From NCBI GenBank assembly GCA_020465985.1, contig JAANYP010001790.1, positions 744,001-808,000 of the forward strand: a DNA stretch of 64,000 nucleotides. The letters are read 5' to 3'. The position numbers and the translations under genes were made by a program. The notes below the pieces were generated by a model. The model saw only the letters and a program-made list of their open reading frames with translations, was not told the origin of the DNA and did not search any database. Shown here in pieces: positions 14,209-27,045 of this stretch. The DNA comes from Centrapalus pauciflorus (lineage: Eukaryota > Streptophyta > Magnoliopsida > Asterales > Asteraceae). How positions within the stretch are numbered: position 1 is the stretch's first letter; each line of letters opens with the position of its first letter.

Positions 14209-14680
14209 CTCGGCGGAGAGGTCAAATGAATGATCAATGACTATCAACCGAGTGATATTATGATAAAAATAGTATATGAGATGGCAAAGCATGAAGTGAC
14301 AACAATAATACGAAAGCAATAACATACAATTCATGATATGCATGCAAATACGTTAATACTAGAACTCACAGTGATACACAATACGCTCTCGGCCTCAAAA
14401 CCGAGTTATATTCGTCAAAGTATGAGTGATAGTCTTCACGTGACTTAACCCGTCAAAACCCCTACAAGTAGGTTCATAATATAATATTTATAAGTCTCAC
14501 CGCTTACAATTTCTCAACTTTGATCCGGACATATTAGTCGTAAGACCTAATTAATTTTCGGCATCGACCTACATAATTATTTTGGCCTAATTATCCTTCA
14601 CAATTGGTGACATAAGTTATTGTGGCAGACGATACCAAGGACTAATTAAAATTACAATTTCAGGCCAAAACTGGGCCGAA

Positions 14681-14948
14681 CTCGCCGAGTAAGGGTCCGA
14701 ACTCGCCGAGATCTCCCATCCGAATTCAGGTCACACCGAATTTCAAATCATCCGAATTCGGGTCAGGGACCATCCGAATTTCGGATCCCTCCAAACCGAA
14801 GTACGGTCCGAACTCGGTTCAAACCACATCCGAATTTCAGACCACCCCATCCGAATTCGGATCCCAAGTCATCCGGATCCTTTAACTTAGAAATTTTTCT
14901 TTCAAAAATCAAGGGGAACTCGCCGAGTTCACCAGGGAACTCGCCGAG
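14681..14948. repeat. CCGAATT and CTCGCCGAG motif cluster, A LTR
   Basis: Six CCGAATT sites lie at 14719-14860, several extended to the palindrome TCCGAATTCGGA. They are flanked by four CTCGCCGAG units (14681, 14702, 14919, 14940). The cluster begins about 875 nt from the LTR 5' end in element orientation. One 21-bp CTCGCCGAG unit is missing from the other A LTR. Confidence 0.8.
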
Positions 14949-15770
14949 TTCAAGTGCAGGTCTGCATTTCTGCCTTACGGATTTAATGCTCAAAACTACC
15001 AACATTCCTTACATTTATTATAAACGGTTTGGGGTCATTCCCAAACATATATATACCCTTTTTAAACCTATTTAAACTATCAAAAACACTATTTCATTCC
15101 TTTTGAATCATCAAGAGTTCATAAACTCCATTTTCGGGTTTTTGAGCTAAAACCCATCAAAATTCATAAAACTTGAATAATATGTTTAAAAATGATGATT
15201 CTTACTATGTTTCATTATCATACTTCAAGATCTAACGATTTCTCCATATTATTCATAAAACCCATTTGGGTTTCTCATCTTCTTCATATGAAGATGGAGA
15301 GGAGGAGAAAATAAATGACAAGATTTATAATAAGAGTGATACCTCTTGGATCTTTCGAAATCAACAGAAATCTTCAACAAAAGTTTGATTTTGGCTTCTT
15401 CTTCTTTTTCTTCTATTCTCTTTTCTCTCTATTTTGGAATGTTGGAAAAAGATGAACACACACACACAATGTGTGTGTGTCTGCGTATGTTATAAGCCAA
15501 AAAGAAGAAGATTTCTTCTTCTTTTTCTTTCCAACCCACAACTTTCACATATTTACCATTTATACCTTGGAATTAATTGCATTTCTTTTAAAGTCCATTC
15601 TATAAATCCAAGACATATATTCATAATTATCCACACAACACCTTTATTTATGTGATTGAAATAAATTAATATCTCGAATCGTATTTCGTTACAATAAATA
15701 TTAATTATCAATTATATAAAATTCGGGTCGTTACAATTCCTCCCCTCTTAAAAGGATTTCGCCCACGGAA

Positions 15771-17022
15771 TCAGGTTCTTTCAAACAAGGCGGGGTATTT
15801 GGCCATCATTTCAGCCTTCGTCTCCCAAGTCATCAGAGATCCGCGGTGGTGCTTCCAACAAACGAGCACCATCTCGATCTCCTTATTCCTTAGGTTGATT
15901 AATTTGTCGCCGATAATCTTTTCTGGTTCTTCGACATAACGTAGCCGCTCATCGATTTGCACATCGTCCAATGGAACGGTCACCGCAGGATTAATCGGAC
16001 TTCTCTTTAAGTAGCTAACATGAAAGGTGTTATGAATTCCTGCCAACTCAGCGGGCAGATCTAACTTATAAGCTTGGGCACCGACACGCTCGGTAATAGG
16101 AAACGGTCCGACATATCGAGGACTTAACTTCCCTCGTTTCCCAAACCTCATAATTCCCTTCCACGGAGATACCTTCAGCATCACGGAATCTCCCACTGCG
16201 AACTCTATATCTTTGTAACGTTTGTCGGAGTACGCTTTCTGTCGGTCTTGGGCCGCTTTGATTCGCTCACGAATGATCTGAATTTTATCATGCGTCTCTT
16301 GAAGCAATTCGGGACCCACTAACGGTTTCTCGCCTGCTTCACGCCAACACGTCGGAGTTCGACACTTTCGGCCATACAACGACTCATACGGAGCCATCTT
16401 TATCGAAGAATGATAACTATTGTTGTATGCGAATTCCACAAGTGGTAGGTGCGTATCCCAATTTCCACCAAGCTCGATCACGCACGCACGTAACATATCT
16501 TCCATCGTCTGATTGGTACGTTCCGTCTGGCCATCAGTCTAGGGACGAAACGCCGTACTCAAGTTAACACGCGTTCCCAACTGATCTTGCATACTTTGCC
16601 AGAATCTCGAAGTAAACCTCGAGTCACGATCCGAAACAATAGATTTTGGAATCCCATGGCGTACAATAATCTCATCGATGTACATTTGCGCCAATCTTTC
16701 CAAAGGAAAGTTTTCTCGTATCGGCAAAAAGCGTGCGGATTTCGTCAGTCGATCCACAATAACCCATATAGCATCGTGTTGTCTTTGGGTCTTCGGAAGC
16801 TTTACCACAAAATCCATCGTGATGTGGTCCCACTTCCATTCGGGTATCTCGAGTGGTTGCAAATTTCCAGAGGGCTTTTGGTGTTCGGCCTTGACTCGCA
16901 AGCAAGTCAAGCACCGTTCAACGTGATTACCAACGTCTCGCTTCATTCCGGGCCACCAATATTCGGATTTCAAATCCTGATACATCTTAGAACTCCCGGG
17001 GTGAATTGAGAACTTTGAATTA
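15771..17022 (-). pseudogene. Element A pol, integrase C-terminal fragment
   Basis: Reading from 17022 downward, the frame starts NSKFSIHPG, within the zinc-finger part of integrase, and goes through YWWPGMKRD, the zinc-binding CLTCLRVKAEH and the catalytic core (DFVVKLPKTQ, SDRDSRFTS). It is broken by a TAG at 16539-16541, after AFRP, where relatives usually have glutamine. The frame then continues to a chromodomain-like tail (LRNKEIEMVLVCWKHHRG) and stops at 15771 after ALFERT. Upstream the fragment is cut by the insertion of element B. The bases next to B (AATTA, 17018-17022) should be its target site; the second copy is gone because of the deletion on the other side. Confidence 0.88.
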
Positions 17023-19500
17023 TGTGAAGACCTCCCCTTCCGGGTCAGTCCTCAGAGTCTAGGTCCCACAAATAGCAATACGATATCAACCATACTAAGA
17101 TAGGGTAATTAAATTGCGGAATAATAAAATTACATGTACATACAAGATTAGGATTAAGTTTACATATTTCAAAATAAAGTTATAAAAGGGTAACATCTAA
17201 TCTAATCATAATATCATACATTACATCAAAACTACCCAGAACCACCACAATTGTTGTCTTCCAATCAGTACCAGTAAGATTTGTTGAGTAGTGGTCTAGA
17301 AAATCTTCAAAAACTTGAATCTTGAATGACCTAAGTACTAGGTCCTGCAGGTGATTTTCCTTTGGCTTTTCCTGTAAAATATTAATGCAACATCTGTAAG
17401 CAAAGCTTAGTGAGTTTATAGATTTTCAATATCAACATGCGTGTCAAGCGGAGTCATTAATCTTAGCGTGATATGTCTTGGCTGCCGCTACAGCCCTCAT
17501 GATTGAGATATAGTATCATAAGATCGGATGATGTTCAAGCCACACTCACGCTTAAATCGTGGGGATCAGCCACATACTGGGCTAGCTACCAGTAAGTCAA
17601 TATGGCGGAACATCGGAGGTCATTACCAAGTTCATAAGAACTGGTGAAATAGCCGGGTCTAGAACAATAGACCATAAGGGCTAGTCAAGCTGAATCAATC
17701 TATCAAATGTCTGATCAATGATGTAAGCATATGTCTTAGAAGTCATGATAGCAATGAATCATAAAGCAAAGTCTGAAGCAATATTAAATGCAATATGAAA
17801 AGATAATCAAATAGCTATCATGATCCACTGGGCAACACCCATCCATGGTGTGCACAGGTCTCATTCCAGCTGATAAAGTGAATATCAATAAATCTATCAG
17901 CAACAATATATCTCAACCGGATCTATGCATGTTCAATCTGAATATCTATAACTCACAGGTCTGGGTCTTGGTCAAACAGATATATGAATCTGCCACCTGA
18001 GTTATCTCAGGATTTTATCTTTGTCAATCTGTAATCTGTAAATCAATTCTCTGACCCGCTTTAAATCTTTTTAAAATCTTTGTCTTTATGTTCAGAATTT
18101 CACTGAACCTGTCCAGAATTATATCATATAAATCTCATGTCAATATCATCATCATTATCATGGAATTTTCATCATCTTTTGGTCATTAATTCTGATATTT
18201 TATCTGGGTCTGATATCTGATAACTTGTCTTATCAAGGCTGTCATCTTTTGTCTTTTAATCTTTATAATCTTAAATTTCATCTGATTCTGATAACTTATC
18301 TATTCTCAAATCATTCTAATACATAAAATTGGGTTTCGGATCATAAATTTCGGATCAGCCCGGATTGGGATCCGGATCCGGACACATCCGAATTGGGGAC
18401 CCGATTTTGATTTCATCCGAAATATATACACCCGAATTCGGATCATGACCCAACCGAGATGGACCATCCGAATTCGGTCCAATATATCCGAATTGACACA
18501 TCCGAATTAGGACTTGGAACCGACATTATTTCAACCGAATTGGGTTATATCCGAAACATAAGGTCCGAATTGGTAGTATCCAAAATGGAAACATCTCATC
18601 CGAAATACAAGGATCCGAATTGATGCCCCACATCCGAATTCGGGCTCAACCGAATTCGGACCTCACATATTCATATTTTCCCAGAAATGTTCTTGGTGTT
18701 CTTCATTAAGTTCATTCGGATTTTTCACAAAATTCTCAAAATTTCATTTTTATCAACATGCAACTTAAGATTATGATTTGTTATCATAATTGAGTTAATT
18801 TTATGCATTTTTCCCTATCAAAAACATCATTATTTGATCAAGATCATCCAAAAATGATCATTTTTGTCAAGAACATCTTTTTCTTCAAATTTCCGATTTC
18901 ATAAAATTTTGAAAGATCTAACCCAGAATCTTTGTTTCTTTAACTTCTATTATCTTAGATTCATCATAATCTACTAGAAATCTATACATGCAACAACAAT
19001 TTCATAATTCAAATTCTTTGGTTTCGGTTTTTTTTTTTAACAAAACCGAAACAAATTCTCTAAATTTCGAATCAAACTTAAATATTACCTTGAATTCTTG
19101 TTAAATGATGATCCTTGATGATGTTTGTAACTTCCTTTAGCTTTAATTTCTTCAAATAATTGCAATTCAATGAAATTTCTTGATGAATTTTGATGTAGCC
19201 GTAAGTTTGTAGAGAGAGATTAGAGAGAGAGAGTGAATTGTTTAAATGATGTTTAAATGGTCATTAATTTAGTTTATATATTGCATTTTGACATTATATA
19301 CAATTAACCCACTTCTTTTGTATTTTACATCTCTTTTATTTTACTCAATTTAATTATATCATAAATATAATATAAAATTATATTTACTTAATATATTTTT
19401 ATTCTTAATCAATATTTGCAAATTCCAAATAATATAACAAAAATTATATTATTATCTCAAAATAGTCATTACATAACTGATCAAAAGTTAGGTTGTTACA
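17023..19500 (-). repeat. Element B 3' LTR (2478 bp)
   Basis: Plus-strand ends are TGTGAAGACC and GGTTGTTACA. It has ten CCGAATT motifs at 18388-18660. A candidate TATATAAAC promoter box lies on the minus strand near 19280-19270. It is slightly longer than the 5' LTR, mainly from a 14-bp stretch inside the CCGAATT cluster. Confidence 0.92.
18388..18660. repeat. CCGAATT motif cluster, B 3' LTR
   Basis: Ten CCGAATT sites in about 270 bp, several forming CCGAATTCGG, mixed with CCGAAA variants. The cluster is 840-1112 nt from the LTR 5' end. The same cluster is at 25755-26012 in the other B LTR with one unit fewer. Confidence 0.85.
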
Positions 19501-19537
19501 GAATGGGCTCCACCACGCACAAACTTCGTCCCCGAAG

Positions 19538-22500
19538 TTAGCTACGTTCGAACAGACTGGGATATGTTGCTTTCATAACATCTCTAGATTCCCAAGACTG
19601 ATGCGAACCTTTGTGGTGTTTCCACTGAACGAGCACCATCTGTATCTCTTTATTTCTAAGCTTCTTAGTCTTCGAGTCCAGAATACGTTCTGGCTCTTCA
19701 ACCACGCGAAGCTTCTCATCTATCTGTAGGTTAACGTGTGGTATCTGTACTTCTCTTTCATCAGCTAAGCTTTTTCTCAAATGACTAACATGGAATACAG
19801 GGTGTATTCCAGCTAAGTCCGCTGGTAGATCAAGACGATAAGACTGATTTCCAATCTTTTCAATGATCTTGAACGGTCCGATAAATCTCGGAGCTAGCTT
19901 GTTTCTTTTAATGAACCGTACCACATTCTTCATTGGGGATACTTTTAACATCACCCAATCGTTAACTGCAAAACTGATGGATCTATGCCGATTGTCATAA
20001 TATGACTTCTGCCTGCTTTGAGCTTCAAGAATATTCCTTCTAACTAGTTGAATCTTTTCATGAGTCAAATGTAGAAGGGCAGGTCCTGCTATTGGCAATT
20101 CACCTGTTTCGTGCCAACAGGTAGGAGTTCTGCACTTTCTTCCGTATAGAGCTTCAAAAGGGGCCATCTTGATCGTAGAATGATAACTGTTATTGTAAGA
20201 GAATTCGACCAACGGTAAATGGTCGTCCCAGTTACCACCTAGATCAAGAACGCAGACACGAAGCATATCTTCCAGGGTTAGGATAGTACGCTCACTCTGA
20301 CCATCTGCATTTGGATGATAAGCAGTACTCATAGAAATCCGAGTACCCATCCCATCTTGTAGTGCTTGCCAGAATCTGGATGTGAAACGACTATCACGAT
20401 CAGAAACAATAGACTTTGGCACACCGTGACGAGAAATTATTTCAGTGATGTACAGCTGTGCCAATCTATCGAGTGAATACGTTTCTTTCATTGGAATGAA
20501 ACGTGCTGATTTCGTTAAACGATCAACGACTACCCAGATAGAGTCGTGTTGTCTTTTGGTCTTTGGCAGCTTCGTAATGAAGTCCATTGTTATATGCTCC
20601 CACTTCCATTCAGGAACTGGCAGTGGTTGCATATCCCCGAAGGGTTTCTGGTGTTCTGCCTTAACCATCTGACATACTTTGCAGCTTTCAACACATTTTC
20701 CGATGTCTTTCTTCATTCCTGGCCACCAGTAATCAGCTTTCAGATCAAAATACATCTTTGAGCTGCCAGGATGAATAGATAACTTGGACTGATGAGCTTC
20801 GGATAGAAGAGTGCTGCGGATTGAACCATACTTAGGAACCCAGATTCGGTTTCCCTTGAGACAGTGAAGTCCCAAATGGTTCAGAGTTAGAAATTGTAAC
20901 TGCCCTTTAAGATTTTCAGAATCAATATTCTCTTCTTTCAGTGCTTCGGCTTGAGCAACTTTGATGTTTTCAATAAGATCAGAAGAGAATATAACTGGAG
21001 TTAGGGCATAACAGCACTTTTCTGGATATACTTTTCTACTCAACGCATCCGCGACAACATTTGCTTTGCCGGGATGATATAAGATCTCGCAATCATAATC
21101 CTTGATAAGCTCCAAGGATCGACGTTGTTTCATGTTCAGATCTTTTTGAGTGAAAAGGTATTTGAGACTCTTATGATCGGTGTAGAGCTGACACCGAGTC
21201 CCATATAGATAGTGACGCCAGATCTTCAGTGCAAAGGTAACAGCAGCCAACTCAAGATAATGAGTTGGTGCACTTTTCTCATAGTCTTTTAATTGCCTTG
21301 AAGCATAGGCAATTACTTTTCCCCTTTGCATCAGAACACATCCTAAGCCAGTACCAGAGGCATCGCTATAGACAACGAAATCATCATTACCTTCTGGCAA
21401 GGCTAGGATCGGCGCTTGAATCAACTTTTGCTTCAGAATATCGAATGCCTCTTGCTGTTTATCGGTCCAAACGAAAGGAGTATTCTTTCGTGTTAGCATT
21501 GTAAGCGGCACAGCAATCTTTGAGAAGTCCTTTATGAATCGCCGATAATAACCGGCCAATCCAATGAAACTTCGGATCTCAGAGGCATTACGAGGCGTTT
21601 GCCATCTCTGAACGGCCTCGACTTTCGAAGGATCAACGGAAATCCCTTCGCCAGAAACAACATGGCCAAGGAACTGGATCTATAAAAATCAAAGTAGGAA
21701 TTCAAGTTCTGATGTAAATCAAAGAATACTTAGGAAATAGCTCAAGACATATATAATAGAAATTATACCTGTCTGAGCCAAAATTCGCACTCAGAGAATT
21801 TTGCGTAGAGTCTTTCTTTTCTTAATAACTCTAGCAATTGCCGCAGATGGATAGAATGATCAGCCTCCGTTTTGGAGTAAATCAGAATATCGTCTATGAA
21901 CACGATAACTGATTTATCCAACATTGGTCTGCACACACGATTCATGAGATCCATGAATGCCGCTGGTGCATTTGTTAAGCCGAACGGCATCACGAGAAAT
22001 TCGTAATGACCGTATCTTGTACGGAAGGCTGTCTTCGGAATATCCTCATTTCTTACTTTCAGTTGATGATACCCAGAACGGAGATCTATTTTTGAGAAAT
22101 AACTAGCTCCTTGCATTTGATCAAACAGATCATCAATCCTGGGCAGAGGATATTTATTCTTTATGGTAACCTTGTTCAACTCGCGGTAGTCGATGCACAT
22201 ACGGAAGGTTCCGTCTTTCTTTTTGACAAATAAGACTGGTGCACCCCACAGAGAAGAACTCGATCGGATAAACCCCTTCTCTAACAGCTCTTGCAGTTGC
22301 TTAAACATTTCTTGCATTTCTGCAGGTGCAAGTCTGTATGGAGCTTTTGCGATAGGAGCCGCACCAGGAACCAAGTCAATACTAAACTCGACTTAACGTT
22401 CCGGTGGCACTCCGGAAATGTCATCGGGAAATACGTCTGGGAACTCACAGACGATAGGAATATCGGACAACGATTTCTTTTCAGAGTTGGATTCGAATAA

Positions 22501-24192
22501 AACGTAGCACAGATAGGACTCGCGACCCTTGGATAGATACTTATAAGCTTTATCAATAGAAATGAAGCAGTGATCACCTTTTCGCTTCTCGCCCTTGATC
22601 TCAAGTACTCGGCCATCTGAAGACTTGATTCTGATGATTCGCCGGTTGCAGATAATTGTAGCCTCATTATTCGTTAACCAGTCCATGCCGATGATGACGT
22701 CAAATTCTTTTAATGGAATCGGGATAAGATCGAGGTTGAATACGATGTTATTTACGAGCAGAGTGCAGTTTCGGTAGACAGATTCAGCCATAACGAAATT
22801 GTTACTGGCTGTCTCAATATCAAGTATTATGGGAAGCTTTGATGGAGCTTTATGTAGCCTTTGTGCAAAAGATGTGGATATAAAAGAACGACTGGCGCCG
22901 GAATCGAATAATACTCTAGCAGGAATGGAGTTAAGTAAGAACATACCGGTAACCACATCAGGTGTTTCTTTCGCTTCTTCTGCTGTTATCTGAAAGGCTC
23001 GAGTTCTTGCAGTCGGCGTTGCAGCAGAACTTTTCCCTGTAGAACCTCCTGCTGATGATTGTGATGGATAATGTGGCCCGCTACGACACTGGTACATGAA
23101 GTGTCCCCTTTTTCCGCATTTCGCACATCCTCGTCCCTGCTGTGGACATTCCTCGCTGCTATGGCCAATCGTGTTGCACGCAAAACAAGTTACGTCATCT
23201 GGATTGCACAACCCCATATGAGACTTTCTACACCGTTTGCAAAATCGCGGCTCGTTCGTTAGGGAATATGCTTGTACTTTCGACTGAGAACTATACTGAC
23301 GGGATTGCTGGGGCTGAGATTTACTTGGCTTGAAAAATCTACCGAATCTCTGTTTCTTCGGAGGAGACGGATTCATTGGGTTAGTCGCTGGAGCGTATAG
23401 CTGATCACCATACTCTAAGTACCCTCGCTCAATCTGTCTCGCTGCTTCTACCATTTCCAGATAGCTCTTATATTTGATCGCACTCATGGGATGTCGATAT
23501 CTGGGATTGAGTCCTACTCGGAACCTATTCATTTTCCTTTCCTCGGTTGCCACTTGGTAAGAAGAGTAGCCACATAATCTCGAAAATTCGTGTTCGTATT
23601 CATCTACAGTCTTCGTTCCCTGAGTCAGTTGCATTAATTGGACTTCCATCTTATCTCGCTGGTCGACCGGGCAGTATTTCGCGTTGAACATGTCTAGAAA
23701 CTGGTTCCATTCCAATGTCTGAATGACTTCCTCCCCGTATATGCTTCGCTGTGTCTTCCACCATGCGCGAGCAGCTCCAACAAACAACGCAGACGCGTAG
23801 CTCACTTTCTTAGAATCTAAACAGTCAGAGATTCTAAAAATTTCTTCCGTATGACTGATCCAATCCATCGCCTGAATCGGATCAACTGTTCCTTCAAAAT
23901 TCAACGCACCGCTAGCTTTAAAATCCTTAAACTTGCAGCCTTTTGGCTGAGCAATTTGAGTTTCGGGATTTGAATTATCAGAATCAGATTCATTGGTCTG
24001 GACTTGCTTTTCTTTTCTTTTATTTTTCTTATCTTCACGTCTTTTAGCTTCGGCCTCATCTCTGGCACGAAACTGTTCTTGCATCATTTTGTTTTGTTGT
24101 TCTGAGTGTTGGGCTAGAAATTGTTGCATCATTTAAAACATTTGTTGTGGATTCATGTTGCTGGGAATATCACCTGATCCTGATCCTGACAT
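19538..24192 (-). pseudogene. Element B gag-pol polyprotein, interrupted
   Basis: Gag starts at 24192 (MSGSGSGDIP) and meets a TAA at 24133-24135. The next segment (24132-22393) has the gag core (WWKTQRSIYG), zinc knuckles (CFACNTIGHSSEEC, CAKCGKRGHFMYQC) and the protease motif LFDSGASRSF, and ends in TAA at 22393-22395 after PPER. The reverse transcriptase (22392-21769) has the catalytic FIDDILIYSK. An 89-bp GT...AG segment follows. The frame then runs from 21679 to 19538 through RNase H (YSDASGTGLG), integrase (DFITKLPKTK, SDRDSRFTS) and a chromodomain-like tail ending SLFERS. Without the two stops and the inserted segment this would be one frame of about 1520 codons. Confidence 0.92.
21680..21768 (-). 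other. Intron-like 89-bp insertion in element B pol
   Basis: On the minus strand, coding sequence ends ...AGACAG, then GTATAATT...TTTTTATAG, then resumes ATCCAGTTCCTTGG. Removing the 89 bp joins WLRQ directly to IQFLGHVVS, exactly as in element A (WLRQVQFLGHV), where there is no insertion. The segment is AT- and T-rich, contains stops and is not a multiple of three. Canonical donor and acceptor sites coincide with the ends of the insertion. That it is actually spliced is inference. Confidence 0.7.
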
Positions 24193-24374
24193 CTTCTACT
24201 GAAAATTACAAGCATTTAACTATCAGTTTATAGGCTTAGATCTATGTACCCTTTTCCCATCCTATCAGTCCGTACATCCTATCTCAGTTCAAACCACCTA
24301 AATGATTGATACATATGTATTGCTTCAGTTTGAGACCAAGTATACTCACGTAATACTTGATTCACTCAAACTAG

Positions 24375-24387
24375 GGCTCTGATACCA
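24375..24387 (-). other. Element B primer-binding site
   Basis: On the minus strand TGGTATCAGAGCC lies 3 nt after the 5' LTR end. It is the standard plant retrotransposon site complementary to the 3' end of initiator tRNA-Met. Confidence 0.9.
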
Positions 24388-24390
24388 TCC

Positions 24391-26853
24391 TGTGAAGACC
24401 TCCCCTTCCGGGTCAGTCCTCAGAGTCTAGGTCCCACAAATAGCAATACGATATCAACCATACTAAGATAGGGTAATTAAATTGCGGAATAATAAAATTA
24501 CATGTACATACAAGATTAGGATTAAGTTTACATATTTCAATATAAAGTTATAAAAGGGTAACATCTAATCTAATCATAATATCATACATTACATCAAAAC
24601 TACCCAGAACCACCACAATTGTTGTCTTCCAATCAGTACCAGTAAGATTTGTTGAGTAGTGGTCTAGAAAATCTTCAAAAACTTGAATCTTGAATGACCT
24701 AAGTACTAGGTCCTGCAGGTGATTTTCCTTTGGCTTTTCCTGTAAAATATTAAAGCAACATCTGTAAGCAACGCTTAGTGAGTTTATAGATTTTCAATAT
24801 CAACATGCGTGTCAAGCGGAGTCATTAGTCTTAGCGTGATATGTCTTGGCTGCCGCTACAGCCCTCATGATTGAGATATAGTATCATAAGATCGGATGAT
24901 GTTCAAGCCACACTCACGCTTAAATCGTGGGGATCAGCCACATACTGGGCTAGCTACCAGTAAGTCAATATGGCGGAACATCGGAGGTCATTACCAAGTT
25001 CATAAGAAATGGTGAAATAGTCGGGTCTAGAACAATAGACCATAAGGGCTAGTCAAGCTGAATCAATCTATCAAATGTCTGATCAATGATGTAGGCATAT
25101 GTCTTAGAAGTCATGATAGCAATGAATCATAAAGCAAAGTCTGAAGCAATATTAAATGCAATATGAAAAGATAATCAAATAGCTATCATGATCCACTGGG
25201 CAACACCCATCCATGGTGTGCACAGGTCTCATTCCAGCTGATAAAGTGAATATCAATAAATCTATCAGCAACAATATATCTCAACCGGATCTATGCATGT
25301 TCAATCTGAATATCTATAACTCACAGGTCTGGGTCTTGGTCAAACAGATATATGAATCTGCCACCTGAGTTATCTCAGGATTTTATCTTTGTCAATCTGT
25401 AATCTGTAAATCAATTCTCTGACCCGCTTTAAATCTTTTTAAAATCTTTGCCTTTATGTTCAGAATTTCACTGAACCTGTCCAGAATTATATATATAAAT
25501 CTCATGTCAATATCATCATCATTATCATGGAATTTTCATCATCTTTTGGTCATTAATTCTGATATTTTATCTGGGTCTGATATCTGATAACTTGTCTTAT
25601 CAAGGCTGTCATCTTTTGTCTTTTAATCTTTATAATCTTAAATTTCATCTGATTCTGATAACTTATCTATTCTCAAATCATTCTAATACATAAAATTGGG
25701 TTTCGGATCATAAATTTCGGATCAGCCCGGATTGGGATCCGGATCCGGACACATCCGAATTGGGGACCCGATTTTGATTTCATCCGAAATATATACACCT
25801 GAATTCGGATCATGACCCAACCGAGATGGACCATCCGAATTCGGTCCAATATATCCGAATTAGGACTTGGAACCGACATTATTTCAACCGAATTGGGTTA
25901 TATCCGAAACATAAGGTCCGAATTGGTAGTATCCGAAATGGAAACATCTCATCCGAAATACAAGGATCCGAATTGATGCCCCACATCCGAATTCGGGCTC
26001 AACCGAATTCGGACCTCACATATTCATATTTTCCCAGAAATGTTCTTGGTGTTCTTCATTAAGTTCATTCGGATTTTTCACAAAATTCTCAAAATTTCAT
26101 TTTTATCAACATGCAACTTAAGATTATGATTTGTTATCATAATTGAGTTAATTTTATGCATTTTTCCCTATCAAAAACATCATTATTTGATCAAGATCAT
26201 CCAAAAATGATCATTTTTGTCAAGAACATCTTTTTCTTCAAATTTCCGATTTCATAAAATTTTGAAAGATCTAACCCAGAATCTTTGTTTCTTTAACTTC
26301 TATTATCTTAGATTCATCATAATCTACTAGAAATCTATACATGCAACAACAATTTCATAATTCAAATTCTTTGGTTTCGGTTTTTTTTTTTAACAAAACC
26401 GAAACAAATTCTCTAAATTTCGAATCAAACTTAAATATTACCTTGAATTCTTGTTAAATGATGATCCTTGATGATGTTTGTAACTTCCTTTAGCTTTAAT
26501 TTCTTCAAATAATTGCAATTCAATGAAATTTCTTGATGAATTTTGATGTAGCCGTAAGTTTGTAGAGAGAGATTAGAGAGAGAGAGTGAATTGTTTAAAT
26601 GATGTTTAAATGGTCATTAATTTAGTTTATATATTGCATTTTGACATTATATACAATTAACCCACTTCTTTTGTATTTTACATCTCTTTTATTTTACTCA
26701 ATTTAATTATATCATAAATATAATATAAAATTATATTTACTTAATATATTTTTATTCTTAATCAATATTTGAAAATTCCAAATAATATAACAAAAATTAT
26801 ATTATTATCTCAAAATAGTCATTACATAACTGATCAAAAGTTAGGTTGTTACA
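24391..26853 (-). repeat. Element B 5' LTR (2463 bp)
   Basis: It is a near-identical partner of 17023-19500, again TG...CA bounded. The primer-binding site lies on its inner (left) side. Its right side runs into 192 bp identical to the end of B pol rather than into a target duplication, showing that a second B copy once stood upstream. Confidence 0.92.
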
Positions 26854-27045
26854 GAATGGGCTCCACCACGCACAAACTTCGTCCCCGAAGTTAGCTACGT
26901 TCGAACAGACTGGGATATGTTGCTTTCATAACATCTCTAGATTCCCAAGACTGATGCGAACCTTTGTGGTGTTTCCACTGAACGAGCACCATCTGTATCT
27001 CTTTATTTCTAAGCTTCTTAGTCTTCGAGTCCAGAATACGTTCTG
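26854..27045 (-). pseudogene. Tail of a second, truncated element B copy
   Basis: It is essentially identical to 19501-19692: the last part of integrase (SKTKKLRNKEIQMVLVQWKH and SLFERS) plus the short stretch before the LTR. At 27043-27045 it switches inside CTG to element A RNase H. A frame crossing the junction joins unrelated reading frames and has no biological meaning. Confidence 0.9.

Larger units (their letters stand above)
13488..15735 (-). repeat. Element A 3' LTR (2248 bp)
   Basis: It starts TGAAACACCC and ends GTTACA on the plus strand (TG...CA in both orientations) and sits beside the target duplication. It matches 30194-32293 with about 10 substitutions by eye. It keeps 127 bp (13494-13620) and a 21-bp repeat unit that the other LTR lacks. 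A TATATATA box (complement of 15048-15055) about 680 nt into the LTR is a candidate promoter. On the element strand a purine tract, AAGAGGGGAGGAAT, directly precedes the LTR. Confidence 0.9.
17023..26853 (-). mobile_element. Element B, LTR retrotransposon (9.8 kb)
   Basis: It has two 2.5-kb LTRs (17023-19500 and 24391-26853) around a gag-pol body, with a primer-binding site at 24375-24387. The LTRs differ by about 12 substitutions and two small indels by eye (about 0.5%), so the insertion is recent. The body carries two in-frame stops and an 89-bp intron-like break. The right LTR serves both as the 5' LTR of this copy and as the 3' LTR of a truncated second copy (26854-27045). Confidence 0.92.

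Noticed and set aside
15434..15655. Small plus-strand frames in the A LTRs (also 31906-32222)
   Set aside because: They lie in LTR non-coding sequence, include a CA microsatellite and differ by frame between the two LTR copies.
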